From: Sinomicrobium pectinilyticum
GTDB taxonomy: Bacteria; Bacteroidota; Bacteroidia; Flavobacteriales; Flavobacteriaceae
Reading direction: 5' to 3'
Assembly (NCBI RefSeq): GCF_003725735.1
Contig: NZ_RJTM01000002.1
Span: 276,356-340,355, forward strand
Length of the DNA: 64,000 nt
How positions within the stretch are numbered: position 1 is the first letter of the stretch; each line of letters starts with the position of its first letter. A program made the translations under genes and the position numbers. The notes beneath the pieces were generated by a model, which ran no database searches, had not been told where the DNA came from, and saw nothing but the letters and a program-made list of their open reading frames with translations. This document shows positions 57,168-64,000 of the stretch, piece by piece.

Positions 57168-59354
57168 ATGGCAACAATCAGATTTAAGGCTATACAGGAA
57201 ACTTTTGGCAGAACGGCAATTCCGGTGCAGGAGACAATAAAGCGCTCGGAGTTGTTCGGGGAAAATGTTTTCAATGAAACGGCGATGCGGCAATTTATGA
57301 CGAAAGAAGCTTTTGTCAGCGTAATGAACGCCATTGAATTTGGAGAAAAAATAAACCGGAAAATTGCAAACCAGGTAGCTGCGGCGATGAAAGACTGGGC
57401 TATTTCAAAAGGAGCTACACACTATACGCACTGGTTCCAGCCCCTTACCGGAGCTACGGCGGAAAAGCACGACGCCTTCTTTGAAACCATAGGGGGAGGA
57501 ATGGCCATGGAGAAATTTGACGGAAGCCAGCTGGTACAGCAGGAGCCGGATGCATCCAGTTTCCCTAACGGCGGTATCCGAAATACTTTCGAAGCCCGTG
57601 GATATACGGCATGGGACCCTACTTCTCCCGCATTCATTTACGGCGGAACACTTTGTATCCCTACAGTATTCGTTTCTTATACAGGAGAGGCCCTGGACAA
57701 CAAAGCACCGCTTTTAAGGGCATTACAGGCAATAGATAACGCCGCTACCGAAGTGGCAAAATACTTTGATAAGAACGTCACCAAAGTTACGGCTACCCTT
57801 GGGTGGGAACAGGAGTATTTTCTTGTGGACAAAGCCCTTGCTTATACCAGGCCGGATCTTCTTCAGGCCGGGAGAATGTTACTGGGGCATTCTGCGGCAA
57901 AAGGCCAGCAGCTGGATGACCATTATTTCGGATCCATTCCCAACAGGGTGGTGAATTTTATGCGTGACCTGGAGATCGAGTGTATGAGGCTCGGGATTCC
58001 GGTTAAAACACGTCATAATGAAGTGGCCCCGAATCAGTTTGAGCTTGCACCCATCTTTGAAGAGGCAAGTATGGCTGTCGATCACAATTCCCTGTTAATG
58101 GATGTGATGGATAAAACTGCCGACAGGCATTACTTTAAAGTACTGTTTCACGAAAAACCGTTTTCCGGCATCAACGGTTCCGGAAAACACAATAACTGGT
58201 CATTGGCAACCAATACCGGTATCAATCTGCTGGGCCCGGGAAGTACCCCGATGAAAAACCTGCAGTTCCTTACATTCTTTATCAACACTATAAAAGCGGT
58301 AAATGAGTATGAAGAACTGATCCGCGCCTCCGTGGCTTCGGCAACAAACGACCACAGATTGGGAGCAAACGAAGCACCACCGGCCATTATGTCCGTATTT
58401 ATCGGCGAGCAGCTTACCCGTGTTCTGGACGAACTGGAAGATGTATCTACCGGTAAACTGTCGCCCCAGGAAAAAACCGACCTCAAACTGAATGTAGTCG
58501 GAAAAATCCCGGAAATATTACTGGATAATACCGACCGTAACAGAACATCTCCTTTTGCTTTCACCGGAAATAAGTTTGAGCTTCGTGCCGTAGGTTCCAA
58601 AGCCAACTGCGGTAAGCCGATGACAGTGTTGAATACGATTGTGGCAAAACAACTCATGGAATTCAAAAAAGAGGTGGATGCACTGATCTCCAAAAAGAAA
58701 CTGAAGAAAGACGAAGCCATATTCAACGTATTACGTGAATATATCAAATCTTCAAGAAGAATACGTTTCGAAGGTGACGGATATAGCGCCGCATGGGAAA
58801 AAGAAGCCGGGCGTCGCGGACTCAGCAACAATAAGACCACACCGTCGGCGCTTAAGGCCATGGTGTCCAAGAAAGCCATTTCCCTGTTCGAAGAAATGAA
58901 GGTAATGAGTAAAGTGGAAGTAAAGGCACGACACGAAATAGAACTGGAAGAGTACACTATGAAGGTGCAGATAGAGGGCCGGGTACTCGGAGACATTGCG
59001 CGAAACCACGTTATTCCTACTGCCATCCGTTACCAGAATATCCTTATTGACAACGTTAAGGGGCTCAAGGATGTTTTCGGTACCGATTTCAAGAAAGTTG
59101 CATCAGAACAATTAGACCTTATCGAAGAGATTTCCGAGCATATTGCCGAGATTAATTCGAAGGTAACGGCTATGATCGAAGAGCGTAAGAAAGCCAACGT
59201 GATTACCAGTGCCGAACTTAAAGCGGAAGCATACTGCGAAAAAGTGAAGCCTTATTTTGATGAAATACGATACCATTGTGATAAACTGGAACTGCTCGTG
59301 GATGACGAGTTATGGACCCTTACCAAATACAGGGAACTTCTGTTTATCAAATAA
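57168..59354 (+). CDS. glnN: Glutamine synthetase, GSIII type
   Basis: A 728-residue enzyme, the usual length for GSIII. The ATG at 57168 (MATIRFKAIQETFGR) is chosen over a longer in-frame upstream extension that is rich in Lys/Arg and not conserved in kind. Catalytic regions: GATAEKHDAF, LGWEQEYFLVDK (metal-binding Glu near residue 216), GIPVKTRHNEVAPNQFELAP, FHEKPFSGINGSGKHNNWSL and GNKFELRAVGS. Forms a homododecamer in known cases. Divergent from the GSII gene; two synthetases likely serve different nitrogen states. Confidence 0.96.
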   Translation: MATIRFKAIQETFGRTAIPVQETIKRSELFGENVFNETAMRQFMTKEAFVSVMNAIEFGEKINRKIANQVAAAMKDWAISKGATHYTHWFQPLTGATAEKHDAFFETIGGGMAMEKFDGSQLVQQEPDASSFPNGGIRNTFEARGYTAWDPTSPAFIYGGTLCIPTVFVSYTGEALDNKAPLLRALQAIDNAATEVAKYFDKNVTKVTATLGWEQEYFLVDKALAYTRPDLLQAGRMLLGHSAAKGQQLDDHYFGSIPNRVVNFMRDLEIECMRLGIPVKTRHNEVAPNQFELAPIFEEASMAVDHNSLLMDVMDKTADRHYFKVLFHEKPFSGINGSGKHNNWSLATNTGINLLGPGSTPMKNLQFLTFFINTIKAVNEYEELIRASVASATNDHRLGANEAPPAIMSVFIGEQLTRVLDELEDVSTGKLSPQEKTDLKLNVVGKIPEILLDNTDRNRTSPFAFTGNKFELRAVGSKANCGKPMTVLNTIVAKQLMEFKKEVDALISKKKLKKDEAIFNVLREYIKSSRRIRFEGDGYSAAWEKEAGRRGLSNNKTTPSALKAMVSKKAISLFEEMKVMSKVEVKARHEIELEEYTMKVQIEGRVLGDIARNHVIPTAIRYQNILIDNVKGLKDVFGTDFKKVASEQLDLIEEISEHIAEINSKVTAMIEERKKANVITSAELKAEAYCEKVKPYFDEIRYHCDKLELLVDDELWTLTKYRELLFIK

Positions 59355-59472
59355 TCAGGTCATAAACTTTGCCTTAAGGGGAGATTTTGCGAGAGCAGGG
59401 TCTCCCCGTTTTTTATGGGGACATGCGGATGAAATCCGCAATAAAATCGGCCGGTATCAGCCTGAAATTATG

Positions 59473-59480
59473 TATTTTTG
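59473..59480 (+). promoter_or_regulatory. Predicted -7 element of purM
   Basis: TATTTTTG matches TAnnTTTG, 18 bases before the purM ATG at 59499. Confidence 0.5.
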
Positions 59481-59498
59481 CGGCAAACGACTTTATTT

Positions 59499-60677
59499 AT
59501 GAGTTCTTCGGTAAGTAAGAGATATTCCCAGAGGGGCGTTTCGGCCTCTAAGGAAGACGTACACAATGCCATAAAAAATATCAATAAAGGACTTTTTCCC
59601 AAAGCCTTTTGCAAGATAGTTCCCGATTACCTCACCGGCGATGAAGAAAGCTGCTTGGTCATGCATGCCGACGGAGCGGGGACCAAATCATCCCTGGCGT
59701 ACCTGTACTGGAAAGAAACAGGAGATATCTCCGTGTGGAAAGGGATCGCCCAGGATGCGCTTATTATGAATATAGACGATCTCTTATGTGTAGGTGCTAC
59801 AGATAATATATTATTATCCTCTACCATCGGCAGGAATAAAAACCTGGTTCCCGGGGAAGTTATCTCCGCGATAATAAACGGCACGGAAGAACTCATTGCC
59901 GAACTCGGGGAATTCGGGGTTAAAATACATGCTACCGGCGGAGAAACCGCCGACGTGGGGGACCTGGTACGGACTATTATCGTAGATTCTACCGTAACAG
60001 CAAGGATACAACGGAAAAATGTTATTGATAATGCCAACATAAGAGCCGGTAATGTTATCGTGGGACTGGCTTCTTTCGGTCAGGCAAAATATGAGAAAGA
60101 ATACAACGGGGGTATGGGAAGCAATGGCCTTACTTCGGCCAGGCACGATGTATTTGGCAGATATCTTGCGGAAAAATATCCCGAAAGTTTTGATCCGTCC
60201 GTTCCGGAAGACCTGGTATATTCCGGAGGTGTAAAACTTACCGACCCGGTGGAAGGTTCACCGCTGGATGCCGGAAAACTGGTTTTGTCACCCACAAGGA
60301 CCTATGCGCCTGTCATCAAAAAAATATTGGAGAAATACACTCCGGAAGACATTTGCGGTATGGTGCATTGCAGTGGCGGGGCACAGACCAAAATTCTTCA
60401 TTTCGTCGAAAACCTACACGTCATAAAAGACAATCTCTTTAAGGTCCCCCCGCTGTTCAGGCTTATACAGCAGCAATCCGGAACGGACTGGAAAGAAATG
60501 TACCAGGTGTTTAACTGTGGCCACAGAATGGAACTCTATGTAAATGAAGATATAGTGGAAGATATCATGGCCATATCCCGGTCTTTTGGCGTAGATGCAC
60601 AGATCGTGGGAAGGGTAGAGGCCGCAGACCACAAAAAACTTACTATAGAAAGCGAATTCGGGGTGTTCGGATATTAG
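59499..60677 (+). CDS. purM: Phosphoribosylformylglycinamidine cyclo-ligase (AIR synthetase)
   Basis: About 392 residues from the ATG at 59499. The enzyme closes the imidazole ring of aminoimidazole ribotide in purine synthesis, using ATP. The N-terminal YSQRGVSASKEDV and the HADGAGTKSSLAYLYW segment carry nucleotide-binding residues; MNIDDLLCVGA, HATGGETADVGD and VHCSGGAQTKI follow the PurM pattern. It is longer than the E. coli protein (345), as is common for this Bacteroidota form. First of a same-strand run with prfA, pyrF and a receptor protein. Confidence 0.92.
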   Translation: MSSSVSKRYSQRGVSASKEDVHNAIKNINKGLFPKAFCKIVPDYLTGDEESCLVMHADGAGTKSSLAYLYWKETGDISVWKGIAQDALIMNIDDLLCVGATDNILLSSTIGRNKNLVPGEVISAIINGTEELIAELGEFGVKIHATGGETADVGDLVRTIIVDSTVTARIQRKNVIDNANIRAGNVIVGLASFGQAKYEKEYNGGMGSNGLTSARHDVFGRYLAEKYPESFDPSVPEDLVYSGGVKLTDPVEGSPLDAGKLVLSPTRTYAPVIKKILEKYTPEDICGMVHCSGGAQTKILHFVENLHVIKDNLFKVPPLFRLIQQQSGTDWKEMYQVFNCGHRMELYVNEDIVEDIMAISRSFGVDAQIVGRVEAADHKKLTIESEFGVFGY

Positions 60678-60793
60678 TCTGATAAAAATATCGTAATTTT
60701 GCCAACCGAATGAACCACAGGTTTATTGACAGTTCGTACCGGGGATGATATGCCCGAAACAGGCGGATCGTCAGTCAAAAATCGTAAATCTAA

Positions 60794-61867
60794 ATGTTAG
60801 ACAGGTTAAACATAGTAAAACAGCGTTTTGATGAGGTTTCGGACCTTATCATACAACCCGATATCATAGCCGACCAGAAGCGTTATGTACAACTCAACAA
60901 GGAGTATAAGGACCTGAAAGGTGTTGTGGATAAACGGGAGGAATATAAGACCGTACTGGACAATATTGCCGAAGCCGAAGAAATTATTGCCGATGGCAGT
61001 GATGCCGAAATGGTGGAAATGGCAAAAATGCAACTGGAGGAAGCCAGGGAGCAACTCCCGGCACTGGAAGAGGAAATAAAATACTTGCTTATCCCGAAGG
61101 ACCCCGAAGACGTTAAAAATGCCATGATGGAGATCCGGGCGGGTACCGGTGGTGACGAGGCATCCATTTTTGCGGGTGATCTTTACCGTATGTATACCAA
61201 GTATTGCGAGGGGCGCGGATGGAAAGTGAATGTAGTGGATTTTAACGAAGGGACCTCCGGAGGTTTTAAAGAGGTCATATTTGAAGTCAACGGCGAAGAT
61301 GTTTACGGGAACCTGAAATTTGAAGCGGGAGTACACCGCGTACAGCGTGTGCCGCAAACCGAAACCCAGGGACGGGTACACACCTCGGCAGCAACCGTAA
61401 TGGTGCTTCCCGAAGCAGAAGAGTTTGATGTGGAACTGGACATGGGCGATGTAAAGATCATCCGTACGACATCCACGGGACCCGGCGGACAGTCGGTGAA
61501 TACTACCTATTCCGCAATCCAGTTACAACACATTCCCACTGGGATAGAAGTACGTTGCCAGGATGAAAAATCCCAGCATAAGAATCTCGAAAAAGCGATC
61601 AAGGTATTGCGTTCCCGTTTGTATGAAAGAGAACTTGCCAAGAAACAGGAAGCTGATGCGGCAAAGCGTAAGAGTATGGTTTCCAGCGGGGACAGGAGTG
61701 CCAAAATACGAACATACAACTATCCGCAGGGAAGGGTTACCGATCACAGGATAGGCCTTACCCTTTATGACCTTCAGAATATCATAAACGGCGACATCGG
61801 TAAGATTATCGAAGAATTAAAACTCGCGGAAAATACCGAAAAACTGAAAGAAGGCGACGTATTTTAA
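60794..61867 (+). CDS. prfA: Peptide chain release factor 1
   Basis: A 357-residue RF1, which recognises UAA and UAG on the ribosome and triggers peptide release. The universal GGQ motif is near residue 231 within [18 protein letters not shown]. The [25 protein letters not shown] segment (near 115-139) and the [19 protein letters not shown] region are classical for RF1 (RF2 would differ and carry a frameshift). Ends 110 bases before pyrF. Confidence 0.97.
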   Translation: MLDRLNIVKQRFDEVSDLIIQPDIIADQKRYVQLNKEYKDLKGVVDKREEYKTVLDNIAEAEEIIADGSDAEMVEMAKMQLEEAREQLPALEEEIKYLLIPKDPEDVKNAMMEIRAGTGGDEASIFAGDLYRMYTKYCEGRGWKVNVVDFNEGTSGGFKEVIFEVNGEDVYGNLKFEAGVHRVQRVPQTETQGRVHTSAATVMVLPEAEEFDVELDMGDVKIIRTTSTGPGGQSVNTTYSAIQLQHIPTGIEVRCQDEKSQHKNLEKAIKVLRSRLYERELAKKQEADAAKRKSMVSSGDRSAKIRTYNYPQGRVTDHRIGLTLYDLQNIINGDIGKIIEELKLAENTEKLKEGDVF

Positions 61868-61921
61868 GCAAACCGGGGAATTACCTTGAACAAGCAGGAA
61901 TATAAGAATATACCAAACAGC

Positions 61922-61957
61922 AATGCCGCACCGCAAGTATTTTGAAGTGCGGCATTT
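61922..61957 (+). terminator. Possible weak terminator or attenuator between prfA and pyrF
   Basis: A perfect 9-bp stem (61922-61930 with 61948-61956) with a 17-base loop and only a short T-rich tail. The long loop makes full termination uncertain; it may partly separate prfA and pyrF. Confidence 0.45.
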
Positions 61958-61977
61958 TATTAACCATACGATACGGC

Positions 61978-62793
61978 ATGACAACACAAGAACTGATACG
62001 ACAGATACACCGGAAAAAATCCTTTCTCTGTGTAGGGCTGGATGTAGATATGCAAAAGATCCCCGCACACCTGCTGGAGGAAGAAGATCCCATATTTGCC
62101 TTTAATAAGGCCATTATCGATGCTACCAGTCATGTAACTGTTGCTTATAAACCCAATATCGCTTTTTATGAAGCTTACGGAATAAAAGGCTGGGAAGCCT
62201 TGCATAAGACCATAGGTTACCTGAACGAAAAATATCCCGAGATTTTTACCATTGCCGATGCCAAAAGAGGGGATATAGGCAATACTTCCGCCATGTATGC
62301 CAAAGCTTTTTTTGAAGATCTCGGGTTCGATTCGGTTACCGTGGCCCCGTATATGGGAAAAGATTCCGTAGAGCCCTTTCTGGAATTCGAAGACAGGCAT
62401 ACCATATTGCTGGCCCTCACCTCTAACCAGGGAGCTTTTGATTTTCAGACGAAAGATACGGAAGGCAGGGAATTGTACAAAAGGATACTGGAAACGTCCG
62501 GGAAGTGGAAAAACAGCCATAACCTGATGTATGTGGTAGGAGCGACCAAAGCAGAATACCTGGCAGATATCCGGCGTATTGTGCCCGATAGTTTTTTGCT
62601 GGTGCCCGGTATTGGTGCACAAGGGGGGAGCCTGGAAGAAGTATGCAAATACGGTATGAATGAAAATATCGGCTTGCTTGTAAATTCGGCAAGGGGCATC
62701 ATATACGCGTCCGGCGGAATGGATTTTGCCGGGGCCGCAAAGACAGAAGCAGAGAAAATACAATCGATCATGGCTGCCGTTATGCCCGGGTAA
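61978..62793 (+). CDS. pyrF: Orotidine 5'-phosphate decarboxylase, type 2
   Basis: About 271 residues from the ATG at 61978 ([22 protein letters not shown]). The enzyme makes UMP from OMP. The catalytic Asp-Lys array is in [14 protein letters not shown] near residue 93, and the phosphate-binding loop is PGIGAQGG near 208. The longer chain and motif form place it in the type 2 family common in Bacteroidota and actinobacteria. Clustered with purM and prfA. Confidence 0.94.
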   Translation: MTTQELIRQIHRKKSFLCVGLDVDMQKIPAHLLEEEDPIFAFNKAIIDATSHVTVAYKPNIAFYEAYGIKGWEALHKTIGYLNEKYPEIFTIADAKRGDIGNTSAMYAKAFFEDLGFDSVTVAPYMGKDSVEPFLEFEDRHTILLALTSNQGAFDFQTKDTEGRELYKRILETSGKWKNSHNLMYVVGATKAEYLADIRRIVPDSFLLVPGIGAQGGSLEEVCKYGMNENIGLLVNSARGIIYASGGMDFAGAAKTEAEKIQSIMAAVMPG

Positions 62794-62814
62794 ATCCTGA
62801 AAAATCCGATTCCA

Positions 62815-63606
62815 TTGATTATTAAAGATCAGATACAGCGCGAAATTATTCTGGAAAAAGTGCCCGGGCGCATTGTGTCCCTGGTACCCTCCCAGACAGA
62901 ATTGCTGTTCGATCTGGGGTTGGAGGACAGCATAGCAGGAATTACGAAATTCTGTGTGCATCCGTACCATTTCAAATCCGTGAAAACTATTGTCGGGGGG
63001 ACCAAAAAAGTAAAATATGACCGGATCAGGGAACTGCAGCCGGACATTATCCTATGCAATAAGGAAGAGAATACCCGCGAAATGGTAGAAGAACTGGAAA
63101 AGATAGCCCCCGTACATGTTTCGGATATCTTCACCATAAAAGATTCCCTGGACCTGATCCGGCAGTACGGGGAGATATTCTCCTGCCGGACGGATGCATC
63201 CCGTATTACAGATAAAATAGAACACAGACTCCGGGATTTCCGGGAATACATAGCGGATAAACCCGTGCTGAAAGCAGCCTATTTTATCTGGCGTGAACCC
63301 TGGATGGTAGCCGGAGGAAATACTTTTATAGATCATCTGCTTACCCTGAACGGTTTTGAGAATATTTACGGAAATAAAGAGCGGTACCCCGTGGTGGAAT
63401 TAAAGAAAATACGCCTGGAAGGGGACCCTGACCTGGTTTTTCTCTCATCAGAACCTTATCCTTTCAAAGAAGAGCACGCATTTGAAGCAGGACGGTTTAC
63501 CCACCATGCCAAAACGGTCTTTGTAGATGGAGAGATGTTCAGCTGGTACGGGTCTCGCCTTGTAAAGGCTTTCGATTATTTCAAAATGCTGAGGGAGCGG
63601 CTATAA
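62815..63606 (+). CDS. BtuF-like helical-backbone metal receptor protein, no signal peptide
   Basis: About 263 residues. The best start is a TTG at 62815, as no ATG occurs early in the frame. The fold is that of class III solute-binding proteins: PGRIVSLVPSQTELLFDLGL at the N-terminus, DRIRELQPDIILCNKEENTREMVEELE, a long connecting helix, then GGNTFIDHLLTLNGFENIYG. These are receptors for cobalamin, haem or siderophore ABC importers, but there is no signal peptide or lipobox visible and no permease or ATPase gene nearby, so its place in the cell is puzzling. It follows pyrF by about 20 bases and is probably co-transcribed. Confidence 0.8.
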   Translation: MIIKDQIQREIILEKVPGRIVSLVPSQTELLFDLGLEDSIAGITKFCVHPYHFKSVKTIVGGTKKVKYDRIRELQPDIILCNKEENTREMVEELEKIAPVHVSDIFTIKDSLDLIRQYGEIFSCRTDASRITDKIEHRLRDFREYIADKPVLKAAYFIWREPWMVAGGNTFIDHLLTLNGFENIYGNKERYPVVELKKIRLEGDPDLVFLSSEPYPFKEEHAFEAGRFTHHAKTVFVDGEMFSWYGSRLVKAFDYFKMLRERL

Positions 63607-63640
63607 CAATGTTTGCCCCTGGAGAAGGAGGGGGCATGCC

Positions 63641-63799
63641 GGTGGTTTCGGTACAATTGCCTATCGGCAATCACTCAACCACCTTGTGTCGTCTGTAATT
63701 TTGTGAAAAGCAACGAACAGGGATCATCATTAAATGCTAATGTAATTCAAGCAGAGGTGGTTGAGTGTCCCGGCTTTGCCGGGATGTACCGAAACCACC
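63641..63799. repeat. Nested inverted repeat resembling a REPIN
   Basis: Two inverted copies of a short module face each other. The outer arms are GGTGGTTTCGGTACA (63641-63655) and its complement (63785-63799); the inner arms are CACTCAACCACCT (63672-63684) and its complement (63755-63767). Between outer and inner arm each side has its own small hairpin (63656-63671 and 63768-63784) with different sequences. A 70-base spacer separates the two modules. This is the layout of a REP doublet moved by RAYT transposases. Confidence 0.75.
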
Positions 63800-63842
63800 G
63801 ACCAACTGACCCGGCTGGTTGCTGCGAAACCGTATGAAATAA

Positions 63843-63872
63843 AAAAAAGGGACTTATTAAGCCCCTTTTTCT
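63843..63872. terminator. Terminator near the right edge
   Basis: AAAAGGGACTTA pairs with TAAGCCCCTTTT with one mismatch, flanked by an A-run and a T-run, so it may stop transcripts from either side. The last 130 bases of the window are AT-rich without a gene I can support. Confidence 0.7.
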
Positions 63873-64000
63873 AAACTAACTAACTCAAATAATCATTAAT
63901 AAAAGTTCACACGAACACTACAAAATTCAGAATTTAAATTTCTATTCGCGTTAATTTTACATTAGCAATTTATTAAATAAAATAGATATAAAATTATTAA

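Noticed and set aside
63613..63837. 74-codon frame near the right edge
   Set aside because: It runs through the nested inverted repeat, which explains its composition better than a protein.

Overview
The window looks like a chromosome segment of a marine-type Flavobacteriaceae (Bacteroidota). The evidence is a type IX secretion plug protein (DUF5103), a six-gene Na+-NQR operon, both GSII and GSIII glutamine synthetases, promoter elements of the Bacteroidota form TAnnTTTG just upstream of many starts, and several algal or plant polysaccharide genes. I cannot fix the genus. I saw no rRNA, tRNA, CRISPR array or intact insertion sequence.

Layout. 1-3.3 kb: the tail of a polysaccharide-degradation cluster (GH16 cut by the window edge, a BNR-fold protein resembling PL24/PL25 lyases, GH88). 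3.3-5.2 kb: apaG and the T9SS plug gene on the minus strand. 5.4-11.4 kb: nqrABCDEF, closed by a strong terminator. 11.6-21.5 kb: mixed housekeeping genes (M49 peptidase, split YeeE/YedE pair, a small NQR-associated protein with apbE, map, a methyltransferase, DinB, DoxX, PPK2, M28 peptidase).

22-37.8 kb is the centrepiece, a pectin/uronate regulon. kduI, kduD, uxaC, kdgK, kdgA, a three-part TRAP transporter, uxaB and uxaA run in one direction to a strong terminator. They are followed by a LacI-family repressor on the opposite strand and then a pectin methylesterase and a GH28 polygalacturonase. Matching palindromes (TGTAATCGATTACA and a one-mismatch copy) lie at the predicted transcription starts of both the catabolic and the pectinase transcription units, which predicts one repressor for the whole pathway. 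Secreted PME and GH28 would release galacturonate; the TRAP system would import it; UxaC-UxaB-UxaA (saturated uronate) and KduI-KduD (unsaturated uronate) both lead to 2-keto-3-deoxygluconate; KdgK and KdgA then give pyruvate and glyceraldehyde 3-phosphate.

38-50.5 kb: ferredoxin, DUF3050, a 790-residue GAF protein, an HD-phosphohydrolase fused to a Pycsar-type transmembrane effector domain, a metallophosphatase fused to an Omp85-like barrel, a beta-propeller lipoprotein, PBP4 and a thioredoxin-like protein. 50.5-54.5 kb: an OmpA-family protein with internal PAxY repeats, an SBF-type transporter and a 1.3 kb gene-free stretch holding a decayed ~127-bp tandem array and a probable mobile-element relic. 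54.5-64 kb: Na+/Ca2+ exchanger, divergent GSII and GSIII genes, then purM, prfA, pyrF and a BtuF-like receptor protein, ending in a nested inverted repeat that resembles a REPIN.

The best candidates for something not well described are the HD-PycTM fusion, the metallophosphatase-Omp85 fusion, the BNR protein as a possible lyase, the shared pectin operator, and the two unusual non-coding repeats.
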